DNA of 22,333 nucleotides, from positions 1 through 22,333 of the forward strand of contig CAZDAD010000012.1 of NCBI GenBank assembly GCA_964503715.1, written 5' to 3'. Under the pieces are notes generated by a model. It did not search any database, was not told the origin of the DNA, and saw only the letters and a list, made by a program, of their open reading frames with translations. Below, piece after piece: positions 7,329 to 14,659 of this stretch (positions are counted from its first letter, which is position 1; every line of letters begins with the position of its first letter). Source of the stretch: JARIHD01 sp964503715 (lineage in GTDB: Bacteria; Patescibacteriota; Saccharimonadia; Saccharimonadales; UBA4665). Both the position numbers and the translations under genes were made by a program.

Positions 7329-8189
7329 ATGAATGTCAAGTCGCTTAAGCTTAGTGATCCAATGTTTCCAGAAAGGCTTCGGAACATACCCCAGCCGCCT
7401 AAGGTGTTATTTGTGCTTTCTAATAATTTCGAAAAGCTACTAAACTTGCCAGCTCTTGCGGTAGTAGGCAGCCGAAAGCCAACAAACTACGGAGTAGAAA
7501 TTACTACACTACTGGCAAAAAAGGCCTGTCGGAGCGGCCAGATAATCGTAAGTGGATTGGCCTATGGAATCGACACAATTGCCCACCAGGTAGCACTAGA
7601 TGAGCATTGCCCCACAATAGCTGTAATGCCCTGCGGTCTGGACAAGGTCTATCCAGCTCGACACCGCCATATTGCTAGGCAAATACTGGAACAGGGTGGT
7701 GCGCTTGTAAGTGAGTATCCGATAGGGTCGCCAACCTATCCATCGAACTTTGTAGCCCGCAATCGTCTAATAGCTGGATTAGCCGACAACTTACTGATAA
7801 CTGAGGCAGCGACAAAAAGCGGCAGCCTACATACTGCCGACTTCGCTATGGATCAGGGCAAAGATATATACGCAGTACCTGGCCCAATCAACAATCCTAA
7901 CTCCACGGGTACCAACAAACTTATTGCTGACGGCGCGTTCATAGTTACTTCAGCAGACTCTGTGCCGTTCATTGGCCATCCACAAATGTCTCAGGTAAAT
8001 CTGCTGGCAAAGTTGGAAGACCCGCTCCAGAGAACGATTCTTGGTCTGATAGCTGATGGCGTCAGCTCCATCGGCAACCTTCAGGCGGCCACTAGCCTCC
8101 CAATGCCAATTCTGTTAAATCATTTGACTTCGTTGGAACTTGGGGATTATATAGAAGCCACTGGTAACAACGCATGGAGGTTGCTATAA
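7329..8189 (+). CDS. dprA: DNA-processing protein DprA/Smf
   Basis: Binds incoming single-stranded DNA during natural transformation and loads RecA. The Rossmann-like core contains VVGSRKPTNYG, SGLAYGIDTIAH, MPCGLDKVYPARH, SEYPIG, RNRLIAGLADNLLITEA and KSGSLHTADFA, all diagnostic of the family. The C-terminal 65 residues look like the winged-helix (DML1-type) domain (DPLQRTILGLIADG...IEATGNNAWRLL). The N-terminal SAM-like domain found in longer homologues is reduced to about 35 residues. Total length is 286. It sits directly upstream of topA, an arrangement also seen in Firmicutes. For a reduced, probably host-dependent bacterium, it suggests an ability to take up DNA. Confidence 0.95.
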   Translation: MNVKSLKLSDPMFPERLRNIPQPPKVLFVLSNNFEKLLNLPALAVVGSRKPTNYGVEITTLLAKKACRSGQIIVSGLAYGIDTIAHQVALDEHCPTIAVMPCGLDKVYPARHRHIARQILEQGGALVSEYPIGSPTYPSNFVARNRLIAGLADNLLITEAATKSGSLHTADFAMDQGKDIYAVPGPINNPNSTGTNKLIADGAFIVTSADSVPFIGHPQMSQVNLLAKLEDPLQRTILGLIADGVSSIGNLQAATSLPMPILLNHLTSLELGDYIEATGNNAWRLL

Positions 8190-8267
8190 TCGCTGGCTAC
8201 CTCCCATGTCGTAATATCAGCGCATGGGTGCTATATATAAGTAATGTGTGTTAAGCTAGGAACTAGC
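8182..8267 (+). promoter_or_regulatory. topA promoter region with hairpin leader
   Basis: Two extended -10 elements of the form TGnTATAxx occur between dprA and topA. TGCTATAAT (8182-8190) overlaps the last dprA codons, and TGCTATATA lies at 8229-8237. Between them CCCATG (8203-8208) can pair with CATGGG (8223-8228). GCTAG GAA CTAGC (8255-8267) forms a small hairpin 8 bases before the topA ATG. Neither hairpin has a T-run, so they look like leader structure rather than a terminator. Confidence 0.45.
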
Positions 8268-8275
8268 ATTTAAGC

Positions 8276-10594
8276 ATGAGCAAAGAGAACCTCGTTATCG
8301 TCGAAAGCCCCGCCAAGGCTAAAACAATCGAAAAATACCTTGGCAAAAACTACTCCGTTAAGAGTAGTTTTGGTCATATCCGCGATCTACCCAAAAAGGG
8401 CATTAGCATTGATATCGAGAATGGCTTCGTGCCCAGCTACGAAATTAACCCTGACAAAAAGAAAGTCGTTGCCGAGCTGCGTAAGGCCGCCAAAGAAGCC
8501 AAGGAAATATGGCTGGCAAGCGATGAAGACCGTGAAGGGGAAGCTATAGCTTGGCATCTCACGCAGGCGCTCAAAATCGATCCCGCCAAAACTAAGCGTA
8601 TTGTTTTCCACGAAATCACCAAGGACGCCATTGAGGCAGCCATCAAAGCCCCCCGCACGGTCGATATCAAGCTGGTTGATGCGCAGCAAGCACGTCGTGT
8701 TCTAGACCGTCTTGTTGGCTATGAATTAAGCCCTGTCTTATGGAAAAAAGTTCGCACAGGCCTAAGCGCGGGCCGTGTTCAATCTGTAGCCGTAAGGCTC
8801 ATCGTTGACCGTGAGCGAGAGATACAAGCGTTCGAGACCGAGACTTCGTACAAGGTTGTAGCCATTTTCGATGTCAACGGTCAGGAACTTAAGGCCGAGC
8901 TAACTGATAAACTGCCGACCAAAGAGGCCGCCCTAGGCTACCTACAAGAGGCAGCCAAATCCGTATTTGAAGTATCCAATATCGCGACCAAGCCAAGTAC
9001 GCGCAGCCCTGGTGCACCATTCACTACCAGCACACTGCAACAAGAAGCCGCTAGACGTCTTGGCTACGGCGTTAAACAGACAATGACACTAGCCCAGAGA
9101 CTTTACGAGAGTGGTCATATTACCTATATGCGTACAGATAGCACCACTCTGTCAGCCCTAGCGCTCAACAACGCCGAAAAATACATAAGTGACGAGTTTG
9201 GTGCCAGTTACCATCATAGACGACAGTTCAAGACCAAAAACCAAAGCGCCCAAGAAGCTCACGAAGCCATTAGGCCCACCAATATGTCGGTCAGATCAGC
9301 GGGTGATGATAGCTCGCAGCAGAAGCTTTATCAGCTCATCTGGCAACGAACCGTAGCCAGCCAAATGAGTCCTGCCAAAATGAACAAAACCGAAATCACT
9401 ATCTCGGTTCTATCTCATGCTTCAGACGTTGCTAAGACTGAGACCAAACTAATAGCTAAGGGCGAAGTTATGGTTTTTGACGGCTTCCTCAAGGTTTATG
9501 GTGGTGCCAAAGATGACACGATTCTGCCAGAAGTACAGGTCAAGGATGAACTGCAGCTAACCAGCATGACCGCCACCGAAAGCTTCAGTCGTGGCCCAGC
9601 ACGTTACTCTGAGGCGACTCTAGTGCGCAAGCTCGAAGAGCTAGGTATCGGTCGCCCAAGTACCTATGCGCCAACTATTTCGACCATCCAGAGTCGTGAA
9701 TATATCGAAAAGCGTGACAGCGAAGGTGCCGAGCGACAAGTCCAGACGATTCGACTAGCAGACAATAATATATCCGAAGAAATACGCACCGAAATCACTG
9801 GCGCCGATCGAGGAAAGCTATTTCCTACGCATCTGGCAGATGTAACAACCGACTTTTTGGTTAAATATTTCCCGAGTATCGTTGACTATGATTTTACGGC
9901 TACCGTTGAGCAGCGCTTTGACGATATAGCCGATGGCAAGGAACCTTGGAACGGTATGATTGGCGAGTTCTACAAGGACTTTCATCCGCTCATAGCAACA
10001 GCTAACGAAGCTAGTCGCTCCGAAGTATCTCAGGCTCGTCTGCTAGGCAGTGACCCCAAGACAGGGCTGCCAATCATGGCTCGCTTTGGCCGCTACGGCC
10101 CCATGTTGCAACGTGGCGAGACTGAATCAGAAGACAAGCCTACTTTTGCACCTATGCCAACAGGCAGTAGTATCGAAACAGTCACACTCGATCAGGCCTT
10201 GACTATGTTCCAACTCCCTCGAGAAGTGGGCAAGACAGCCGATGGCGAGGTTATCAAGTCCAATATCGGACGTTTTGGACCGTACATACAAGTTGGCAAA
10301 ATATTTGTATCTATCAAGCCTCACGACCCGTTCAGTATCACCGAGGAAGAGGCTAGGGAGCTGTATGCTGCCAAGCTAGAGAAAGATGCCAATAAGTACA
10401 TCAAAGAGTTTGCTAGCGGTGTCAAAATCGCCAACGGACGTTTTGGCCCATACGTAACAGACGGCAAAAAGAACGCCCGAATTCCAAAAGACACTGAGGA
10501 CCCAGCTAAGCTAACCGAAAAAGAATGCAAAGAACTACTCGCTAAAGCGCCCGCTCGCAAGGCCTTCGCCCGCCGCCGCACTAGCAAAAAATAG
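8276..10594 (+). CDS. topA: DNA topoisomerase I (type IA)
   Basis: Relaxes negative supercoils through a transient 5'-phosphotyrosine link. The TOPRIM domain opens at once (IVESPAKAKTIEKYLG, Glu10) and carries the DxDxE metal site in ASDEDREGEA (Asp83, Asp85, Glu87). The catalytic tyrosine is Tyr284 in HITYMRTDST. The C-terminus carries repeats of the type ARFGRYGPML, SNIGRFGPYIQVG and ANGRFGPYVTDGKK (about residues 600-745). These are topo_C_Rpt modules rather than Cys4 zinc fingers; the protein has essentially no cysteine in this region. It ends in a basic Lys/Arg-rich tail, which may help DNA binding. The length of 772 is usual for zinc-less bacterial forms. It follows dprA by 86 bases. 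Confidence 0.97.
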   Translation: MSKENLVIVESPAKAKTIEKYLGKNYSVKSSFGHIRDLPKKGISIDIENGFVPSYEINPDKKKVVAELRKAAKEAKEIWLASDEDREGEAIAWHLTQALKIDPAKTKRIVFHEITKDAIEAAIKAPRTVDIKLVDAQQARRVLDRLVGYELSPVLWKKVRTGLSAGRVQSVAVRLIVDREREIQAFETETSYKVVAIFDVNGQELKAELTDKLPTKEAALGYLQEAAKSVFEVSNIATKPSTRSPGAPFTTSTLQQEAARRLGYGVKQTMTLAQRLYESGHITYMRTDSTTLSALALNNAEKYISDEFGASYHHRRQFKTKNQSAQEAHEAIRPTNMSVRSAGDDSSQQKLYQLIWQRTVASQMSPAKMNKTEITISVLSHASDVAKTETKLIAKGEVMVFDGFLKVYGGAKDDTILPEVQVKDELQLTSMTATESFSRGPARYSEATLVRKLEELGIGRPSTYAPTISTIQSREYIEKRDSEGAERQVQTIRLADNNISEEIRTEITGADRGKLFPTHLADVTTDFLVKYFPSIVDYDFTATVEQRFDDIADGKEPWNGMIGEFYKDFHPLIATANEASRSEVSQARLLGSDPKTGLPIMARFGRYGPMLQRGETESEDKPTFAPMPTGSSIETVTLDQALTMFQLPREVGKTADGEVIKSNIGRFGPYIQVGKIFVSIKPHDPFSITEEEARELYAAKLEKDANKYIKEFASGVKIANGRFGPYVTDGKKNARIPKDTEDPAKLTEKECKELLAKAPARKAFARRRTSKK

Positions 10595-10642
10595 ATACTT
10601 TTCCACAATTTGTACTTCTTTCAACATATGTTTTACTGATAT

Positions 10643-10652
10643 TGGTATACCA
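10643..10652. promoter_or_regulatory. 10-bp palindrome in the topA-regulator gap
   Basis: TGGTATACCA is a perfect palindrome about 60 bases upstream of the next promoter. It could be an operator. With flanking ATTGG/CCAGT and the following TAGTTTTTG it could also act as a weak terminator for topA. The sequence does not decide. Confidence 0.3.
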
Positions 10653-10708
10653 GTTATGTCTAGTTTTTGTCGATTTTATGGTAAAATAACCATATACAGA
10701 GGGTATAT

Positions 10709-10737
10709 TTGACTTTTACAATTATAGATTATATAAT
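10709..10737 (+). promoter_or_regulatory. Promoter of the sigma4/HARE-HTH gene
   Basis: TTGACT (10709-10714), a 17-base spacer and a perfect TATAAT (10732-10737). Transcription should start near 10744, leaving a leader of about 40 bases that contains AGGGAA 10 bases ahead of the ATG. Confidence 0.8.
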
Positions 10738-10783
10738 TACTTGAAAGTCCACTAGTTTTAAGAGAACAGGGAACTTATCCATC

Positions 10784-11836
10784 ATGGTCGAAAGCCAAAA
10801 AACGACACTAATTAATACCGAACAATACGCACAGGATATACTTACCAGCATCGACCGAGAGCGCGAGCGAGAAATCATCGCCCGTCGCTTTGGTTTATTT
10901 GATAGACGAGAGACCCTTGAGCAAATCGGTGAGCTACTAGGGATTACGCGCGAGCGCGTCCGCCAACTAGAGAAGTCAGTCGTCCAACGCCTAAAAATCT
11001 TGGCAGAGCAGGGCAAATTACCTCATATAGAGGAGGTTGAGTCTACCTTAACTACCGAGCTGAACAAGATGGGTGACGCCGCCAAGGTAAGCGATCTAAG
11101 CGCCCGCATTACTGCCGAAAACAGCAAGACCGACCAATCTCGCATTGCTTTCTTGTCTATGCTTTGCCCAAGTCTAGTCGTAATCGAAGAGAACGACTTT
11201 TACAACTTGGCTGTAGGTATTCGCTCTACTCGTGATGACAAGAAGATTAAAGCAAGCATCACAAAGATTGTTGACGCCATCAAAAAAGCAGGGGAACCAA
11301 CCACCATCGAAGATGTAGCGGAGGTCGTCAAAATTAACCCCCCTATCCAAGCTCAGGCACTTGCTAGCATAAGTAAGTTGCTAGCTACCCTAAATGGCCG
11401 CTGGGGCCTCGTAAAATGGCCTATGGTCAATCCTCGCAACATTCGTGACAAAATATATGTCATTCTCAAAGAGTCGGGCAAACACATGCATTTCAATGAG
11501 ATAGCCGAAGAAATCAAAAAGTCCGATTTCAAGCGCCGCGACGTTACTACACAGGCCATACACAATGAGCTAATCAAAGACAAGCGCTTCGTACTAATTG
11601 GACGTGGCATTTATGCTCTCAAAGAATGGGGCTACAAAAAAGGCACGGTTGCTGATATCATCGCCCAAGTACTGCGTGAAGCTGAAAAGCCTTTGCATCG
11701 TGATGAAATAGTCAAGCAAGTACTCAAAAGCCGTTTTGTAAAAGAAACAACTATCCTACTTAACTTGCAGGGCAAATCACAGTTTAAGCGAGTCGCTAAG
11801 GCCACCTACACGCTCGACGAGCAGACCGCCGAGTAG
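10784..11836 (+). CDS. Sigma-70 region 4 / HARE-HTH fusion regulator
   Basis: Residues 24-72 (REREIIARRFGLFDRRETLEQIG, then ITRERVRQLEKS) are a clear sigma-70 region 4 helix-turn-helix, the part of sigma that reads the -35 element. No region 2 or 3 is present, so it cannot be a complete sigma factor. The middle is predicted helical and unassigned. From about residue 216 two winged-helix modules follow, the first (GKHMHFNEIAEEIKK...RGIYALKEWG) being a HARE-HTH/ASXL domain like that of RNA polymerase delta (RpoE). The second (KPLHRDEIVKQVLKSR...ATYTLDE) resembles it. A role as an RNA-polymerase-associated transcription regulator is inferred from these parts. The gene has its own strong promoter and a palindromic terminator, so it is monocistronic. 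Confidence 0.85.
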   Translation: MVESQKTTLINTEQYAQDILTSIDREREREIIARRFGLFDRRETLEQIGELLGITRERVRQLEKSVVQRLKILAEQGKLPHIEEVESTLTTELNKMGDAAKVSDLSARITAENSKTDQSRIAFLSMLCPSLVVIEENDFYNLAVGIRSTRDDKKIKASITKIVDAIKKAGEPTTIEDVAEVVKINPPIQAQALASISKLLATLNGRWGLVKWPMVNPRNIRDKIYVILKESGKHMHFNEIAEEIKKSDFKRRDVTTQAIHNELIKDKRFVLIGRGIYALKEWGYKKGTVADIIAQVLREAEKPLHRDEIVKQVLKSRFVKETTILLNLQGKSQFKRVAKATYTLDEQTAE

Positions 11837-11854
11837 ATTGATACTAGACCGTAC

Positions 11855-11886
11855 AAAATACGAACATGATATCATGTTCGTATTTT
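11855..11886. terminator. Perfect 32-bp palindrome, bidirectional terminator
   Basis: AAAATACGAACATGAT is followed directly by its exact reverse complement, with no spacer. Both ends finish in A/T runs, so it can terminate transcription from either side. It lies 18 bases after the regulator's stop codon. Confidence 0.85.
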
Positions 11887-12081
11887 TACATATAATTGGA
11901 GTACTAAAGGCGGCCGACTAGATTTAGAGGCACACAGGCCAAATAGGCTCTTGGTATACACTCGCCAAAAAAGGCAATATTTAGCGTAGGGACCAAAGCA
12001 AACTACAAAATACATAGCTGCCAAGCCAAAATAATCGAGTCGTAGTGGTGGTGCAGTGGAGCAAATCCAAACACCCACACG

Positions 12082-12109
12082 ATGTCGCACAATGTATATT
12101 TTGCGACGT
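12082..12109. other. Candidate dif (Xer recombination) site
   Basis: Left arm ATGTCGCACAA, centre TGTATA and right arm TTTTGCGACGT give the 11-6-11 layout of dif. The centre is identical to that of the E. coli site. The left arm shares the TCGCA-x-AA core of XerC half-sites. The two arms are inverted repeats of each other at 9 of 11 positions. The location between converging gene blocks is where a terminus-proximal dif is expected. No xer gene is in the window. Confidence 0.5.
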
Positions 12110-12317
12110 GTATTATTGTTATGGTTGATGAGTATACATACCCCTCCTGTAGGGCAGTTTTCTCTGTTAATCGTGCCTACGCCCATTATTTGCCAACTAT
12201 TAAGCTGTAATCATACATACGAACACTATGCCATAAGCACATAGACTAACCCCCTCGATAGTGGGCTGTCTAACAGATGTGCCTAGTGTCCCGCCACCAT
12301 TGCCACACACAATATTG

Positions 12318-12361
12318 TTTGACTTTTCCACAGAACGATGGCGATATTTGACTTTTCCACA
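12318..12361 (+). repeat. Direct repeat TTTGACTTTTCCACA, two copies
   Basis: Two exact 15-base copies at 12318-12332 and 12347-12361, 29 bases start to start. Each contains TTTTCCACA, one base from the DnaA box TTATCCACA. A related ACTTTTCCACAATT occurs after topA at 10597-10610. The TTGACT part could also act as a -35 element; the second copy has TGAAAT at the right distance. Confidence 0.6.
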
Positions 12362-12548
12362 ATTATGTCGTGAAATTATTTGCTTTTTGGCCATTTTGAT
12401 TATGTTAATATATTCCCCTTCATACTTGCACTATTTGCTTTTTTTGCTAAATTATTCCCCTGCATCGTTTTTATAGTACATACGCAATATTAGCCATATA
12501 TCCTAAATATGAACAAAAACCGAACTAGACTAGGGGATTGTCAGGGGA

Positions 12549-13490
12549 CTATTTGTAGTAGACCTTGGACTCGCTACGTACGTCTATGTATGTAGTTGGC
12601 CTAGCGCTAAGGCCCTCGTCAAACATCTTCTTGGCGGATAAGTATGCACCCACCTGCTCCCTGGCCTGGCCATGGGTATTGAATTTGATAGTATGCCCTA
12701 CCCCTTTAAGCTTAACGACCATTTGGGAGCTGTTACTCGGCAGCTCGGCCAATTCAACATCTAGCTGCTTATTACGCAACTGGTTCATCGCTTCACTAAT
12801 GAACGTAATAGTGCTCTGCGGCAGAGCAGTCTTGCCCAGCTCTATCCTGTAGCCGCTCTGATCCACCACGACAGGAACGTTGTTTAGCTCCTGCTTGTTG
12901 ACCATATCCTGGGCTGATGTACCACCTAATATAGCTCGGCCCAGACTATCGATCAGGAAGAGATTATTGTTGTTGTCCCTGAGCATCAATTTTGGCTGAT
13001 AGGTTTGCATATGCACTACAGGTCGTGTTCCGATTATAGGCAACGAGACTGATACGGCCGCCAACTCTGGAAACTGGTGTTTGAGGCTAGACTCGACACC
13101 CCGAGCATTAACTGTCAGCTTGTTGCTGTTAGCCAAGGTGCCAAATTGACCAGAGGCGGCCTCCTGATAACGACTAGCTACGTTAGCATACGTTGAGGCG
13201 TTAGCACGGCCATCTATGATGATTTCAGGATGGCTTTGAAGCCGGGTGTTGAGGACCACTAACGCCAATGCCAAAACAGATATAAAGACCGACCTGATAC
13301 TAATTGTTGACCTATGCTTTTTAGGCACTTTGGGGGCATTCATATTACGGCCCTCCAGCGTTGCATCAGCCCTGGGCGCACGCTGAGCTCTGTAGGTGGT
13401 AAACTGCTGCGGTGCAACTCGCTTGATGTCCTGCGGACTACGTCGGACCCTGGCGATATCGGCTTGTTTGATCTTTTTCTTGCCAATCAC
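12549..13490 (-). CDS. ftsQ: FtsQ/DivIB-family cell-division protein
   Basis: Bitopic divisome protein linking FtsL (and FtsB, where present) with the septal synthase. The first 60 residues are strongly basic and cytoplasmic, one membrane segment spans about 64-82 (TISIRSVFISVLALALVVLN), and the rest lies outside the membrane. The family is recognised mainly from topology, position after murG and the characteristic end TYIDVRSESKVYYK. The POTRA region (about 88-150) is divergent. The start is GTG at 13490, overlapping the murG TGA as GTGA, which indicates translational coupling. ftsA and ftsZ do not follow as they do in many dcw clusters. Confidence 0.85.
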   Translation of the reverse strand: MIGKKKIKQADIARVRRSPQDIKRVAPQQFTTYRAQRAPRADATLEGRNMNAPKVPKKHRSTISIRSVFISVLALALVVLNTRLQSHPEIIIDGRANASTYANVASRYQEAASGQFGTLANSNKLTVNARGVESSLKHQFPELAAVSVSLPIIGTRPVVHMQTYQPKLMLRDNNNNLFLIDSLGRAILGGTSAQDMVNKQELNNVPVVVDQSGYRIELGKTALPQSTITFISEAMNQLRNKQLDVELAELPSNSSQMVVKLKGVGHTIKFNTHGQAREQVGAYLSAKKMFDEGLSARPTTYIDVRSESKVYYK

Positions 13491-14659
13491 TTTTGGTTTA
13501 CCTCACTAAGCAGCAACTTAGCTAATTCATTAGCTGAGTCTTTATGATCTAGTTTGAATAGCTCCAGCCCCAATTCTTTTGCGATATGAGGCTTGTCTAG
13601 CAACTCGACCAGTTGCGGCATTAGAGCATGATCGTCATGCTTGAGCACAGACTCTTCAACTATACGAACCGCTTTGGCCTTTTCGAGTATGACCGCGTTC
13701 TTGAGCTGATGACCACCAGTCAGAAAAGGATTCGGTACAACCAAACACGCCTTTTGCTGTGCGGCAAATTCGGCTATGCTAGTCGCACCCGCTCGAGTCA
13801 CTACTACGTTAGCAGCAGCACTATAAAGGTGTAGATTGGTAACGAAACCATGTGTACGAACCCGCTGTAGTTCTGAGTCTGTGAGCTTACTCGAATATGC
13901 CTGACGAACTGAATCCTCATTGGCTCGGCCTGACAAGTGCAAAATATATAGGTTCGAATAGCGGTCCAGCAACTCCTTGGCGCAAGCAACCATAGCGTTA
14001 TTGATACGCTGCGCTCCAAGGCCACCACCTGTCACCAGAATAACCCTTGAATCACCAGGAATATCTAGGCGCATCTTGGCATCGGCAATGTCCTTTGCAG
14101 ATAGTGGACGGTAGTTCTCGTCCAAAGGAATACCAACCGTGACTGTCGTTGACTGTGGGTATTGGGTGTAAATTTCCTTGGGCAGAGCTACGGCATGCTT
14201 GCGGGCCCACGGTGCGACTATACGGTTGGCTAGGCCTGGCAAAGCATCAGAATCGTGCGTAACGTAAGGTATACGAAGTGCAGCGGCGGCTAGACCAACA
14301 GGAACGCCAACGAAGCCCCCTTTTATAAATATTACTGACGGACGTAGTCTGCGAAGCAGCCAAAAGCTTTGCCATATACCAACTGCGACCCAGATTGCAT
14401 CACGTATATTTTTTACAACGGTCGGTATGTCCAGTAGTTGGCGGAGCCCTTCTCCGTGGTAGCGCCGAAACTTCCCTGCTCTAACCAGCTTGACGCCATC
14501 AATGTTGGGATTTTCGGCAGGTACAGTATTGAATGCATCACCCTTTTGGCCGATGTAAATAATCTTGGCTTTTGGCTCTAGTTTCTTCAGCTCATGGGCG
14601 ACGGCCAGCAGCGGGGTGATATGCCCGCCCGATCCCCCGCCGGTCATTACTATAACCAT
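13487..14659 (-). CDS. murG: MurG, lipid II-forming GlcNAc transferase
   Basis: Transfers GlcNAc from UDP-GlcNAc to lipid I at the inner face of the membrane, making lipid II. The N-terminal GGGSGGH (residues 7-13), the mid-protein VTGGGLGAQRINNAM and the C-terminal GATSIAEFAAQQKACLVVPNP then GGHQLKNA are the family hallmarks. The protein has 390 residues, about 35 longer than E. coli MurG. The ATG at 14659 has a clear GGAGG five bases upstream. The start lies 68 bases inside the ftsW reading frame, and the gene overlaps ftsQ at its end, so ftsW-murG-ftsQ are likely translated as a coupled block. Confidence 0.96.
   Translation of the reverse strand: MVIVMTGGGSGGHITPLLAVAHELKKLEPKAKIIYIGQKGDAFNTVPAENPNIDGVKLVRAGKFRRYHGEGLRQLLDIPTVVKNIRDAIWVAVGIWQSFWLLRRLRPSVIFIKGGFVGVPVGLAAAALRIPYVTHDSDALPGLANRIVAPWARKHAVALPKEIYTQYPQSTTVTVGIPLDENYRPLSAKDIADAKMRLDIPGDSRVILVTGGGLGAQRINNAMVACAKELLDRYSNLYILHLSGRANEDSVRQAYSSKLTDSELQRVRTHGFVTNLHLYSAAANVVVTRAGATSIAEFAAQQKACLVVPNPFLTGGHQLKNAVILEKAKAVRIVEESVLKHDDHALMPQLVELLDKPHIAKELGLELFKLDHKDSANELAKLLLSEVNQK

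Larger units (their letters stand above)
11887..12548. other. Non-coding region between convergent gene blocks
   Basis: About 660 bases with no credible gene: the longest open frames here have unnatural composition and lack start signals. It contains a dif-like site (12082-12109), two copies of TTTGACTTTTCCACA (12318-12361) and then an AT-rich stretch. In that stretch TATTTGCTTTTT occurs at 12377 and 12432, and ATTCCCCT at 12412 and 12454. It marks the point where plus-strand genes meet minus-strand genes. Confidence 0.75.

Noticed and set aside
11872..12186. 104-codon minus-strand ORF in the convergent region
   Set aside because: Odd composition (many Cys, Tyr, Arg), runs into the palindrome terminator, no start signal, no recognisable domain.
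12200..12476. Short ORFs on both strands (12200-12394 minus, 12261-12476 plus)
   Set aside because: They span the direct repeats and the T-rich stretch and give low-complexity or unnatural proteins.
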